From Elstera sp043721315 (GTDB taxonomy: Bacteria; Pseudomonadota; Alphaproteobacteria; Elsterales; Elsteraceae), in the NCBI GenBank assembly GCA_043721315.1, contig JAYSQZ010000019.1, positions 124,001-188,000 on the forward strand: a DNA stretch of 64,000 bases. The letters run 5' to 3'. Position numbers and translations under genes: made by a program. Every line of letters starts with the position of its first letter. Position 1 is the first letter of the stretch. This document shows positions 1-8,868 of the stretch, piece after piece. The notes under the pieces are model-generated. The model made no database searches. It saw only the letters and a program-made list of their open reading frames with translations, and had not been told where the DNA came from.

Positions 1-574
1 CCTCAGGCGACAGCACAGTGCGGCAGAGCAGCACCACCAGCAACGATATGCAAAAACCCAAAGTCGCCGTTGTCTGAATCCAACTTGTGTGAAAGCCGCG
101 CCGATTGGGCGGGGCGTGCTCGGCCACGAAAATAGCCGCGCCACCATACTCCCCGCCAAGCGCCAAGCCTTGAGCCAACCGCAGCAGGATCAGCAAAATC
201 GGCGCGGCAATGCCGATCTGCTCATAGGTCGGCAGCAACCCCACCAGGGCTGTGGAGGTGCCCATCACGAGAATGGTTAGCAGAAACGCATATTTCCGCC
301 CGATATAATCGCCAAGCCAGCCGAAGACCAGCGCGCCGAAGGGTCGCACGGCAAAGCCCGCGCCAAAGGCGGCAAGGCTGGCGAAAAAGGCGAAATTCTC
401 GTCGATGGGCGGAAAAAATACGTGGCCGAGCACGGTTGCCAGCGCGCCATACACATAAAAATCATACCACTCGAACATTGCGCCCAACGACGCGCCACCG
501 ATAATGCGGAACGAGTTATAGCGGCTTTTGCCGGTCCCGCGCGGCGGCGGGGCTGCTATTTCTCCAGGTGTCAA
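1..574 (-). CDS. MFS transporter, metabolite:H+ symporter type (partial, C-terminus beyond window)
   Basis: About 191 N-terminal residues of an inner-membrane major facilitator transporter. The first membrane helix carries GAMFEWYDFYVYG, the hallmark of the metabolite/proton symporter (MHS) branch that takes up organic acids and osmolytes. The loop between helices 2 and 3 has GDYIGRKYAF (motif A), and LALGGEYGGAAIFVAEH follows in the helix 4 region. No ATG lies upstream of the first helix, because in-frame stops intervene. A TTG at 574, with AGGGGGG just upstream, is the best start. The substrate cannot be told from this part. Confidence 0.85.
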   Translation of the reverse strand, partial: MTPGEIAAPPPRGTGKSRYNSFRIIGGASLGAMFEWYDFYVYGALATVLGHVFFPPIDENFAFFASLAAFGAGFAVRPFGALVFGWLGDYIGRKYAFLLTILVMGTSTALVGLLPTYEQIGIAAPILLILLRLAQGLALGGEYGGAAIFVAEHAPPNRRGFHTSWIQTTATLGFCISLLVVLLCRTVLSPE

Positions 575-680
575 ACAGCCCCCCTGTCACCGCTCTTATG
601 GCGATGTTACGCGGATTATCCACTCAGCCTATGTTAAAGGTTTTCGAGCCGCTGTAAATCATCCGTGCATCGGGGGAGGC

Positions 681-1418
681 TCACCAAACCGGATCGGACA
701 GGCCCGCAAAGGCGTTTTTCAGCGAACTCGACCATTGCTGCCGAATAATGCTGAAATAAGGATCGGTCTCGTCGATGCTTCGGTGCATTTCAAGGCGCAG
801 CGCATCGGTGCGGTACAGGACCAAATCCAGCGGTAGGCCAACCGAGAGATTGGAGCGCAGGGTTGAGTCCATCGAAATCAGCCCGAGCTTGATCGCTTGA
901 GTCAGCGCCAGATCGTACATCAACGCCCGGTCCAGAATAGGCTTGCCGTATTTGGTTTCGCCAATCTGGAAATAGGGGGTTTCAGCCGTGGCTTCGATGA
1001 AGTTGCCTGCTGAATAGATGAGAAAGAGGCGCGGCGCCTCCCCCGCAATCTGCCCGCCGAGCAGGCAGGAAATACTAAAACCGGTGCCATCTTTGGCCTC
1101 CAGCCGCGCCCCATCAATGCGGTGAACCGTGCGGATCGCCGCGCCCACCAACTGCGCTGCCTCGAACAAATTACGGACGGTCTTCATCGTGCGCGGCTGG
1201 TCTTGCCCCGGCAGCACCAGACCATTGTTCACGTAATGCACCACCGATTGACTGATGGCGAGATTGCCGGAGGTCGCCATGAGGATCGTGCGATCCCCCG
1301 GCACGTCCCACACGCGCATTTTTCGGAAGGTGGAAATCTGATCAATCCCCGCGTTGGTGCGCGAGTCCGACAGCATCACTAGCCCCTCCCGCAGGAGCAT
1401 TCCGAGACAATAGGTCAT
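681..1418 (-). CDS. Anbu, proteasome-like peptidase (ancestral beta subunit)
   Basis: 245 residues, the usual Anbu length. Like HslV and proteasome beta subunits, Anbu is expected to be an N-terminal-nucleophile hydrolase that assembles into a ring-like oligomer in the cytoplasm. The sequence opens MTYCLGMLLREGLVMLSDSR: Thr2 becomes the N-terminal nucleophile after Met removal, SDSRTNAG (Asp18) matches the proteasome Asp17 region, and STFRKM supplies the Lys33 equivalent. It is the last gene of an operon with a transglutaminase-like protein, an alpha-E protein and an ATP-grasp ligase, the combination typical of Anbu loci. Its substrate is unknown. No unfoldase ATPase gene lies nearby. Confidence 0.9.
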   Translation of the reverse strand: MTYCLGMLLREGLVMLSDSRTNAGIDQISTFRKMRVWDVPGDRTILMATSGNLAISQSVVHYVNNGLVLPGQDQPRTMKTVRNLFEAAQLVGAAIRTVHRIDGARLEAKDGTGFSISCLLGGQIAGEAPRLFLIYSAGNFIEATAETPYFQIGETKYGKPILDRALMYDLALTQAIKLGLISMDSTLRSNLSVGLPLDLVLYRTDALRLEMHRSIDETDPYFSIIRQQWSSSLKNAFAGLSDPVW

Positions 1419-1435
1419 TGTTTTTTCTGAGTTTG

Positions 1436-2305
1436 TTACTGTTGCGTCGCAGTATAGGGATCATAGGGCCTGCGTTCCAGCGGAGAGACGGAAACATTCA
1501 CCGCCAAGGTCTCGCCACCCCCGCCACCGCGCACGCCGCGCACAGGGCAGCCGTCGGTATAATCAATCCCCATTGCGACCCGCACGTAAGCGGCTGTGGG
1601 ACAAATGCCGTTCGACGCATCGAACCCAACCCAACCCAAGTTAGGCACATAGGCTTCCGCCCAAGCGTGCCCCACGTCCTGCGGCCCGGAAATTGGCCCC
1701 GAGAGCAAATAGCCGCTCACATACCGCGCCGGAATGCCATTGGCGCGCGCCACCGTAATGAAGAGATGGGCGTGGTCCTGGCACACGCCCGCGCCTAGGG
1801 CCAGCGCCTCCGCCGCAGTGGTGCCCACTGCCGTTACACCCGTTTTATAGGGCAGCTTATCGACAATCACCCGCAGCAGTTCGTGCAGAAAATCCAGCCG
1901 CTGCGCCGGGCGGTGCCGGGTAACATCGCGAATGAACGCCCGCAACTGCTGGCCCTGAACCCCCGTGCCAAGGCCCGTCAGCGGCCCTTCCCGCAGCCAA
2001 TAGTCCGGCGGTAAAGCCCCTGCCCCATCCTCGCCGATCACGCCGGATTGATCGACCGTTTCAACCCGCCCCCGTGCCACCAGTTCGATTTCGCTTAAGG
2101 GTTCGTGAATATAAAGGCTGTGAACGAGATTACGGTGCCCATCGCGCCAGGGAAAAAGATCGCCCGGCGCATCCACTGCCCAGGAATGCACCTTCTGGCC
2201 CCCGCTGTTCCCAGGAGATAGGCGCAAATACTGCACTGCCGTCGTCGGTCCATCAAACCGATAGCGGGTGCGGTGCGTAATATCCAGGATCAGACGGGAG
2301 GCCAC
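1436..2305 (-). CDS. Transglutaminase-like cysteine protease of the Anbu/ATP-grasp operon
   Basis: 289 residues with two parts. Residues 1-90 form the beta-rich N-terminal region of bacterial transglutaminase-like proteins (LDITHRTRYRFDGP). Residues about 150-260 form the papain-like core, with catalytic Cys in LGAGVCQDHAHLFI, His in VGHAWAEAYVPNLGWVGFD, and the Asp of that same segment. There is no signal peptide, so it should be cytoplasmic. It lies 26 bases after the alpha-E gene and 17 before Anbu. In such operons it is thought to cleave or transfer peptides made or ligated by the ATP-grasp enzyme; that role is inference from context. Confidence 0.88.
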   Translation of the reverse strand: MASRLILDITHRTRYRFDGPTTAVQYLRLSPGNSGGQKVHSWAVDAPGDLFPWRDGHRNLVHSLYIHEPLSEIELVARGRVETVDQSGVIGEDGAGALPPDYWLREGPLTGLGTGVQGQQLRAFIRDVTRHRPAQRLDFLHELLRVIVDKLPYKTGVTAVGTTAAEALALGAGVCQDHAHLFITVARANGIPARYVSGYLLSGPISGPQDVGHAWAEAYVPNLGWVGFDASNGICPTAAYVRVAMGIDYTDGCPVRGVRGGGGGETLAVNVSVSPLERRPYDPYTATQQ

Positions 2306-2331
2306 AGGGCTGCTCCTTATTCCAGGCGGGG

Positions 2332-3267
2332 TTACGGGTTGATGAGATAGTTGCGCGTGATCTCCGCCCCCAAGGCATTGTTCTTATCTATAAATTCGAC
2401 CAGGAACTCATGAAGCCCCCGCTCGAAAATGTCATCGACCTTGCCGTACCGCAGGCCCGACGCCAGCACCCCGCAGAGCCGATGGCATTCGTGCCGCGTT
2501 CCATAGACCACACCCAATCTATCAAGATTATCCATGATTTGGGTTAAGCAGAAATGTAAGGAACGCGGCAAATCGGACCGTAAAATCATCAATTCTGCCA
2601 CGCGCCACGGCAACACCGCGCTGCTATAGACCCGGCGATACGTTCGCAGAGCATTGATGCAGTTGAGAATTTCCGTCCACTGGTAGTAATCGACGCCGCC
2701 GCCCACCTTCTCGCCCTGGGGCAAGAGGATGTGATATTTCGAATCGAGAATCCGGGCGGTATTGTCGGCGCGCTCGATGTACGTTCCGAGCGACAGGAAG
2801 TAATAGGCTTCGTCGCGCAGCAAGGTAGTTTCGCACGCGCCCGCGACCAGAATCATCTGGCGCTTGGTCCAGTCCAAAAAATCCTGAATAGCGCTGCCCG
2901 TCAGCGGCTTATCCAACTTCTCGCGCAACTGGATGGAGGCTTCGTTGAGATATTCCCACACCGAAACCGTCAGATTGTTCCGCTCCGACCGGGCGTTGTT
3001 GCGCGCCGCTTGAATGGACGCGGCGATGCTGGACGAATTGCCGCTATCCACCCCCATAAAGGTAACAAAATCCCCCACCGAGCGTTCGGGGTATTTCTGT
3101 TCGAACTTCTCATCCAGCCCGAAGGCCATGGCCAACGATTGCCATTCCCGGCTTCCGCCCGCCATGAGCCACATCCGGTTCGTGGCTTCCAACATGCGGG
3201 CAGAATTGGTGGCGCGCTCGATATGGCGCCCCATCCAGTACACATTTCCTGCGGTGCTACTCAGCAT
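2332..3267 (-). CDS. Alpha-E domain protein (DUF403)
   Basis: 311 residues, all-helical by composition, matching the alpha-E family throughout. It opens MLSSTAGNVYWMGRHIERATN, the characteristic start, and has LSLGTYIERADNTARILD near residue 170, the second conserved ER-containing helix. Alpha-E proteins have no demonstrated enzymatic activity and occur almost always with circularly permuted ATP-grasp and transglutaminase-like genes, as here. The start is supported by AAGGGCG upstream. It follows the ATP-grasp gene by 15 bases, so the two are probably translated together from one transcript. Confidence 0.9.
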   Translation of the reverse strand: MLSSTAGNVYWMGRHIERATNSARMLEATNRMWLMAGGSREWQSLAMAFGLDEKFEQKYPERSVGDFVTFMGVDSGNSSSIAASIQAARNNARSERNNLTVSVWEYLNEASIQLREKLDKPLTGSAIQDFLDWTKRQMILVAGACETTLLRDEAYYFLSLGTYIERADNTARILDSKYHILLPQGEKVGGGVDYYQWTEILNCINALRTYRRVYSSAVLPWRVAELMILRSDLPRSLHFCLTQIMDNLDRLGVVYGTRHECHRLCGVLASGLRYGKVDDIFERGLHEFLVEFIDKNNALGAEITRNYLINP

Positions 3268-3282
3268 CCTACGCCCTTCCGA

Positions 3283-4719
3283 TCAATGATCCGCGAGCAC
3301 CCAAGTATCCTTGGTGCCGCCGCCTTGGCTTGAGTTCACCACGAGCGACCCTTTTTTGAGGGCCACACGGGTCAGCCCGCCAGGCATAATGGTGATCCGC
3401 TCCCCCGACAGCACGAAGGGGCGCAAATCCACATGGCGCGGCGCGATCCCTTCTTCCACAAAGGTGGGGCAGGTACTCAGCGACAAGGTGGGTTGCGCGA
3501 TGAAGTTAGCCGGGTCGGCCAGCAGCCTTGCTTTGAAAGTTTCAATCTCGGCTTTCGTCGAGGTCGGGCCAACCAACATGCCCGCGCCGCCAGACCCGTG
3601 GACTTCCTTGACCACGAGTTCCTTCAGATTTTCCTTCACGTAGGTCAAATCCTGCGGCTCGGAACACCGATAGGTCGGCACATTCTGCAAAATCGGCTCT
3701 TCGCCTAGATAGAAACGGATCATATCGGGCACGTAACAATAAGTGGCCTTATCGTCGGCAATCCCCGTACCGCAGGCATTGGCGAGCGAGATGTTGCCTG
3801 CCCGGTACGCCCCAATGAGTCCCGGCACGCCCAACATCGAGTCGGCCCGGAAGGCCAACGGGTCCAAGAACACGTCATCGACACGGCGGTAAATCACGTC
3901 CACCTGCTTTGGGCCGCGCGGGGTTCGCATATAGACCTTATGGTCATCGACGAACAAATCGGTACCCTTCACCAATTCTACACCCATTTCATCGGCCAGA
4001 AAGGCGTGTTCGAAATAGGCACTATTGTAAGAACCGGGCGTGAGCAGCACGACGTTCGGATCGTTGCTGGCGGCGGGGAACGCGGTTGCTTTTAGCGTGT
4101 TCAACAGCTCTTCGGCATATTGTGCGACGGGCAAAATGCGTTGCTGCGTAAACAGCGACGGCACGAGGCGCATCATCACTTCGCGGTTTTCCAGCATGTA
4201 GGACACGCCAGACGGCACGCGGCAATTGTCTTCCAGAACGAAGAACTGGCCTTCGGAGACGCGAACCACATCTATCCCGCAGATATGGGCATAGATGCTG
4301 CCTGGCAGATCAAAATCCTGCATCACCGATAAAAACTGATCGTTCCGCACAATCTGCGCTTCCGGTATTTTTCCGGCGCGGCAAATATCACGCCGATGGT
4401 AGGCGTCGTGCATAAAAGCGTTCAGTGCCCGCACGCGCTGGCGCAAGCCCGCCTCCAGCGTATCCCACTCCGATTTTCCTAAAACACGCGGAATAAGATC
4501 GAAGGGAATCGAGCGTTCGTGCCCACCTGCGGCCCCATAAGAGCCGAAGGTGATGCCCATGCGTTCATATAATAGATCGGCCTGCAATTGCATTCGGCCA
4601 TGTTCGCCCTCCGGCATAGTCGATAACCAGTGGTCGATGCCGGAAAAAGGCGGGCGGATAATTCCATCCAAACCCCGCATCTCGTCGAAGATGGGGTGGT
4701 GTGCTGCGGTGTCGGCCAT
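3283..4719 (-). CDS. Circularly permuted type 2 ATP-grasp protein (DUF404/DUF407)
   Basis: 478 residues; first gene of the Anbu operon. The family is a permuted ATP-grasp fold predicted to form peptide (amide) bonds using ATP. Visible landmarks are FLVLEDNCRVPSGVSYMLEN-like sequence (FVLEDNCRVPSGVSYM) around residue 160, TPGSYNSAYFEH, VHGSGGAGMLVGP (glycine-rich ATP loop) and a C-terminal GGLTRVALKKGSLVVNSSQG typical of the family. The reading frame opens upstream at 4782, but the ATG at 4719 has AAGGGGGG six bases before it and starts the conserved region. The product it synthesises or attaches is unknown. Confidence 0.9.
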   Translation of the reverse strand: MADTAAHHPIFDEMRGLDGIIRPPFSGIDHWLSTMPEGEHGRMQLQADLLYERMGITFGSYGAAGGHERSIPFDLIPRVLGKSEWDTLEAGLRQRVRALNAFMHDAYHRRDICRAGKIPEAQIVRNDQFLSVMQDFDLPGSIYAHICGIDVVRVSEGQFFVLEDNCRVPSGVSYMLENREVMMRLVPSLFTQQRILPVAQYAEELLNTLKATAFPAASNDPNVVLLTPGSYNSAYFEHAFLADEMGVELVKGTDLFVDDHKVYMRTPRGPKQVDVIYRRVDDVFLDPLAFRADSMLGVPGLIGAYRAGNISLANACGTGIADDKATYCYVPDMIRFYLGEEPILQNVPTYRCSEPQDLTYVKENLKELVVKEVHGSGGAGMLVGPTSTKAEIETFKARLLADPANFIAQPTLSLSTCPTFVEEGIAPRHVDLRPFVLSGERITIMPGGLTRVALKKGSLVVNSSQGGGTKDTWVLADH

Positions 4720-4878
4720 GCGTCCCCCCTTTTGTTGTGAAGCTCCCGCAACAACGATGCGTTGAAGCGGCGAAACTCGCAAGAGGATGACGCAATTTTG
4801 GTGGATTTTATCTGAACATTGCTGGTTTTTTCCGCAAGCGCTGCCGAAATCCGCAGAGAGCGCCTAGGTTTCGGGCGA

Positions 4879-5853
4879 TCACATATAGAGTTTTTCTGCC
4901 TCAAGGCCCTTGTAGAGATCCGCCACCCACGCGCCATAGCCGTTGAACAACCGAGTGGGAACGCGCTCGCCGGTCAAAGTGCGCTCGCTGGCTTGGCTCC
5001 AGCGCGGGTGCGGCACTTCGGGGTTCACATTCGCCCAGAACCCATACTCGCTGGCCTGCAACTGCTCCCAATAGCTCACCGGGCGCTTATCGGTGAAGGT
5101 TACTTTCACAATTGATTTGATCGACTTGAAGCCATATTTCCACGGCAGCACGAGCCGGATGGGCGCGCCCATCTGTTTGGGCAGCGGCTTGCCGTAAGCG
5201 CCGGTTGCGATAAAGGCGAGATCGTTGGTCGCCTCGGCAATCGTTACGCCTTCCACATAGGGCCAGGGTTGCCAGAATTGCCGCTGGCCGGGCGCCATGC
5301 TGGAATCAAGGAACGTCTCGAACCGCACATATTTCGCCGCCGCCGTCGGCTGAGCCAGTTTCACGAGGGCCGCGAGCGGGAAGCCGGTCCAAGGGATGAC
5401 CGCCGACCAAGCTTCGACGCAGCGCAAACGGTACACGCGCTCTTCCAACGGCATCCGGGCAATAAGCTCTTCCGCATCGAACGTCAGCGGTTTTTCCACC
5501 ATACCGTCGAACACCACTTTCCACGGGCTTGGTTTCAGCGCTTGCGCGGCGGCGGCGACTGATTTGGACGTGCCGAACTCGTAGAAATTATTATACGTCG
5601 TCGCCAGATTTTCCGGCGTTTCCGCTCGCTCTGGCGGATAGGCCGCGCTGCGCGGGTAAGGATATCCCGCCGCAAGAGCGTTGCCCGGTGCCAGTAGCCC
5701 TGCGCCCGCCGCTAAAAGCGGCATAGTGCCCCCCGCCGCCAGCAACGGCATAGTACCAATCGCCTGCAACAGGCTGCGCCGGTTCATAAACAGGCTTTCA
5801 GGGGTTACGGCAGAGGCGGGCAAAGCCCAAGGGCGGGAGCGATGAAGGGGCAT
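4879..5853 (-). CDS. msrP: Protein-methionine-sulfoxide reductase, molybdopterin catalytic subunit (MsrP/YedY)
   Basis: 324 residues. MsrP repairs oxidised methionine (both R and S forms) in periplasmic proteins using a molybdopterin cofactor. A twin-arginine signal (MNRRSLLQAIG) precedes the mature domain. YNNFYEFG, YRLRCVEAWSAVIPW (Cys ligand of molybdenum), PWKYGFKSIKSIV and FANVNP-like ANVNPEVPHPRWSQA all match E. coli YedY. The start at 5853 follows GGAAGAG. The usual membrane haem partner MsrQ is not beside it. The signal peptide contains a diverged tandem duplication of nine residues (GTMPLLAAG twice). It is transcribed divergently from the photolyase gene. Confidence 0.93.
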   Translation of the reverse strand: MPLHRSRPWALPASAVTPESLFMNRRSLLQAIGTMPLLAAGGTMPLLAAGAGLLAPGNALAAGYPYPRSAAYPPERAETPENLATTYNNFYEFGTSKSVAAAAQALKPSPWKVVFDGMVEKPLTFDAEELIARMPLEERVYRLRCVEAWSAVIPWTGFPLAALVKLAQPTAAAKYVRFETFLDSSMAPGQRQFWQPWPYVEGVTIAEATNDLAFIATGAYGKPLPKQMGAPIRLVLPWKYGFKSIKSIVKVTFTDKRPVSYWEQLQASEYGFWANVNPEVPHPRWSQASERTLTGERVPTRLFNGYGAWVADLYKGLEAEKLYM

Positions 5854-5933
5854 ACGCGTCTCTTCCGTAAAAAGGGCGTGTTGGCAGCGATAGTTTGCCG
5901 TGCCAATCATTACACTAAGATGGAGTTCGTTTC

Positions 5934-5959
5934 GGAACCCGGCAAGGTTACGCTTCGTT
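5934..5959 (+). promoter_or_regulatory. Putative EcfG (general stress sigma) promoter of the photolyase operon
   Basis: GGAAC at 5934-5938, a 17-base spacer, then CGTT at 5956-5959. This equals the alphaproteobacterial EcfG consensus GGAAC-N16/17-CGTT. Transcription would start near 5966, about 80 bases before the photolyase start. Neither ecfG nor phyR is in the window, so the assignment rests on the match alone. Confidence 0.6.
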
Positions 5960-6046
5960 GAACGATACCCCCCGACGGATTTGGGGTGATCCGGCAGCCC
6001 GTCGCCGCCGAACAAAAGAACAGACAGTCGAAAGTTTGGATTATCC

Positions 6047-7522
6047 GTGACCGCCCCCCCGCCTCTTCTCGTTTGGTTTCGTCAGGATCTGCGGATCGGG
6101 GATAATCCCGCCCTGACGGCCGCCCTAACCCGCGCTAAAGCCGATAAACACCCGGTGATCGCGCTTTATTGCCTAGACGAAACAAAAACCAGCAGCCGTG
6201 CGTTCAGCGGTGCCGCCCGCTGGTGGTTGCACCATAGTCTCAGCCGACTTGCCGAGGCGCTGGCCCCTTACGCCATTCCCCTGATTTTGCGACGCGGGGC
6301 GGCAGAAACACTTCTCCCCGCGCTGATGGCCGAAACCGGGGCGCGGCACCTTTATTGGAACCGGCAATATGAAGCCGCTGCGATTGCGCGCGATACGGCT
6401 CTGAAATCCGCGCTGACGGCCCAGGGCGTTTCCGTTGAAAGCAGCAACGGCTTGTTGTTGGTAGAGCCTTGGGAAGTGAAAACCGGGCAAGGCAAACCGT
6501 TCCAGGTCTTCACCGCCTTTTGGCGTGTTGCCCGCCCGCTTGCAGCCGCCCGCCCGCCTTTACCAACCCCTGCGCCTCTTCGCCTGCCCGCGCCGCCTGC
6601 GGTTCATTCGGAAGCGTTGGAAGCGTGGGATTTGCTGCCGACCGCACCCGATTGGGCCGAGGGCTTGCGCGAAACCTGGACGCCCGGTTCTGCCGGGGCC
6701 TTCGGGCGGCTTGAGGGGTTTCTCGAGGCGCGCCTCAGCGCCTACGCCGAGGCGCGCGACCGCCCGGATACGCGCGGCACCAGCGCCCTCTCCCCCCACC
6801 TTCGTTTCGGTGAAATCAGCCCGCGCCAGATTTGGGCCGCGCTCGATCAGGCTTGCCACGGCCAAATGAGTGAGCGTGGCCCCGAAACTTTCGCGCGGGA
6901 GCTTGGTTGGCGGGAATTCAGCTATCATCTGCTGTTTCAATATCCCGAGATACCGCAACGCCCGTTACGATCTCAGTACGAAAATTTCCCTTGGCAACCC
7001 GACGCCGCAGCGCTGCACGCTTGGCAGCGCGGGCTAACCGGCTACCCGATCATCGACGCGGGGATGCGCCAACTTTGGCACACGGGCTGGATGCACAACC
7101 GTGTTCGGATGCTCGTCGGGTCGTTCTTAGTGAAGCATTTACTCCAGCCCTGGCAGGCCGGGGAGGCGTGGTTCTGGGATACGCTGGTGGATGCTGATCC
7201 CGCCAGCAATCCCGCTAGTTGGCAGTGGGTTGCCGGGTGCGGGGCCGATGCCGCGCCCTACTTCCGCATCTTCAACCCCGTGCTTCAGGGCGAAAAATTC
7301 GATCCCGACGGTGCCTATGTACGGCGCTGGGTACCCGAATTGCAGCATCTGCCGAACGCCTTCATTCATAAACCCTGGGACGCGCCGCCGCTGGTGCTCC
7401 GTAGCGCGCAGCTCTTGCTGGGGCAAACCTACCCCCGCCCGATCGTCGATTTGAGCTTTGGGCGCGACCGGGCGCTGGCAGCCCTAAAAAGCCTCGCGCA
7501 CTCTAAACCGGAAAGCCTCTAG
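6047..7522 (+). CDS. phrB: Deoxyribodipyrimidine photolyase (class I CPD photolyase)
   Basis: 491 residues. The enzyme uses blue light and FAD to split cyclobutane pyrimidine dimers in DNA. The N-terminal antenna domain begins LVWFRQDLRIGDNPAL. The C-terminal FAD/DNA domain shows SALSPHLRFGEISPRQIW, ELGWREFSYHLLF, AGMRQLWHTGWMHNRVRM and NPASWQWVAGCGADAAPYFR, the expected class I signatures. The start is GTG at 6047 with no strong ribosome site. One base separates it from the next gene. The four-gene block with FAD oxidoreductase, DUF1365 and CFA synthase recurs in proteobacteria as a photooxidative or general stress set. Confidence 0.95.
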   Translation: MTAPPPLLVWFRQDLRIGDNPALTAALTRAKADKHPVIALYCLDETKTSSRAFSGAARWWLHHSLSRLAEALAPYAIPLILRRGAAETLLPALMAETGARHLYWNRQYEAAAIARDTALKSALTAQGVSVESSNGLLLVEPWEVKTGQGKPFQVFTAFWRVARPLAAARPPLPTPAPLRLPAPPAVHSEALEAWDLLPTAPDWAEGLRETWTPGSAGAFGRLEGFLEARLSAYAEARDRPDTRGTSALSPHLRFGEISPRQIWAALDQACHGQMSERGPETFARELGWREFSYHLLFQYPEIPQRPLRSQYENFPWQPDAAALHAWQRGLTGYPIIDAGMRQLWHTGWMHNRVRMLVGSFLVKHLLQPWQAGEAWFWDTLVDADPASNPASWQWVAGCGADAAPYFRIFNPVLQGEKFDPDGAYVRRWVPELQHLPNAFIHKPWDAPPLVLRSAQLLLGQTYPRPIVDLSFGRDRALAALKSLAHSKPESL

Positions 7523-7523
7523 C

Positions 7524-8858
7524 ATGTTGTTGACTGCCTCGCCCGCGCGCATCGCTATCATTGGCAGCGGAATTTCCGGTCTCGCGGCGGCATGGTCATT
7601 GCGGGATTGCAACGTCACTGTTTTTGAGAAAAAATCGCGCCTCGGCGGCCATTCTAATACAGTAGACATTCCTATTGATGGGCAGGTAATTCCGGTTGAT
7701 ACTGGATTTATCGTTTATAACGAGCGTAATTACCCAAATCTTACACAGTTCTTCAGACATTTAGGCGTTGTAACTGCCGACAGCGATATGAGTTTCTCAG
7801 TTTCGGTCGATGGTGGGCGGCTTGAATATTCCGGTAATTCCCTTGGCACTCTCTTCGCCCAGAAGCGCAATTTGGTGAGCTTACGGCACTGGCGGATGAT
7901 TCGCGATATTCTGCGCTTCTTCCGCAATGCCTCGGCCCTGCTGGATGATCCTCAGGGCGACAGCTTAAGCCTGGAGGATTTTCTAGTGCGCGGCGGCTAT
8001 GGCCAAGCCTTCATTCAAGATCATCTGTTGCCGATGGCCGCCGCCATTTGGTCGGCACCGATGAGCATTTTGCGCGCTTTCCCCGCCCGCAGTTTCGCGC
8101 AGTTTTTCGCCAATCATGGCCTCCTGAGCGTGAATGATCGGCCCCAGTGGCGCACGGTAGCGGGAGGCAGCCGGGCCTATGTGCAACGGGTGCGCGCCGA
8201 TCTTCCCAACCTTCAGCTTAATTCCGGTATCGAAACAATCCGCCGCACCGAAACAGGCGTTGATGTTAGGCATCAGGGCGCGTGGCAGAGTTTTGATCGC
8301 GTAATCCTGGCCTGCCATGCCGATGAAGCCTTGCGCCTGCTGAGTGATGCCGATGGAACCGAATGGGGATTTTTGGAGGCGTTTCGCTTTCAGCCGAACG
8401 TCGCCTACCTTCACCGTGACGTGAGCCTAATGCCGCGCCGCCGCCGCGCTTGGGCAAGCTGGAACCACCTCTCGCGCACGGTCGCAAATGGCCGGGACGA
8501 GGACGCGGATGTGTCCGTCACCTATTGGATGAACCGGCTGCAACCGCTGGCGACAAAAACCGACGTGTTCGTTACCCTGAACCCGCTAACGGAACCCGAT
8601 CCCGCCCTCACTCATGCCCGCATCGAGTACGATCACCCGATTTTCGATCAGGCTGCCGTCAGCGCACAAGCGCGCCTGAGCAGCGTTCAAGGACACCGAA
8701 ATATCTTCTATGCGGGCGCGTGGACGGGGTATGGTTTCCACGAAGATGGATTGCGCTCCGGCCTGCAATCCGGCCTCGCCCTTGGCGGACGCATTCCGTG
8801 GACGCTGGCAGAGGCTGCAAAAACCAATGCCAAGCCCCTCCGGGACGTGGCGGAGTAG
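7524..8858 (+). CDS. FAD-dependent amine-oxidase-like oxidoreductase of the CFA/DUF1365 cluster
   Basis: 444 residues. An N-terminal Rossmann motif, IAIIGSGISGLAAAWSL, binds FAD, followed by FEKKSRLGGHSNTV typical of the NAD(P)-binding amine-oxidase-like family. The C-terminus has NIFYAGAWTGYGFHEDGLRSG, the second FAD contact. Homologues next to CFA synthase and DUF1365 are thought to act on membrane fatty acids, for instance desaturating methylated chains on the way to furan fatty acids in some species. Its exact reaction here is inferred from context. It starts one base after the photolyase stop, so translation is probably coupled. Confidence 0.88.
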   Translation: MLLTASPARIAIIGSGISGLAAAWSLRDCNVTVFEKKSRLGGHSNTVDIPIDGQVIPVDTGFIVYNERNYPNLTQFFRHLGVVTADSDMSFSVSVDGGRLEYSGNSLGTLFAQKRNLVSLRHWRMIRDILRFFRNASALLDDPQGDSLSLEDFLVRGGYGQAFIQDHLLPMAAAIWSAPMSILRAFPARSFAQFFANHGLLSVNDRPQWRTVAGGSRAYVQRVRADLPNLQLNSGIETIRRTETGVDVRHQGAWQSFDRVILACHADEALRLLSDADGTEWGFLEAFRFQPNVAYLHRDVSLMPRRRRAWASWNHLSRTVANGRDEDADVSVTYWMNRLQPLATKTDVFVTLNPLTEPDPALTHARIEYDHPIFDQAAVSAQARLSSVQGHRNIFYAGAWTGYGFHEDGLRSGLQSGLALGGRIPWTLAEAAKTNAKPLRDVAE

Positions 8859-8868
8859 GGGCCGCGCG

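Noticed and set aside
5987..5992. TGATCC as an RpoE-ChrR type -35 before the photolyase gene
   Set aside because: The sequence 16-17 bases downstream (GAACAA) does not fit the -10 of that sigma factor, while GGAAC-N17-CGTT upstream is a full EcfG match.
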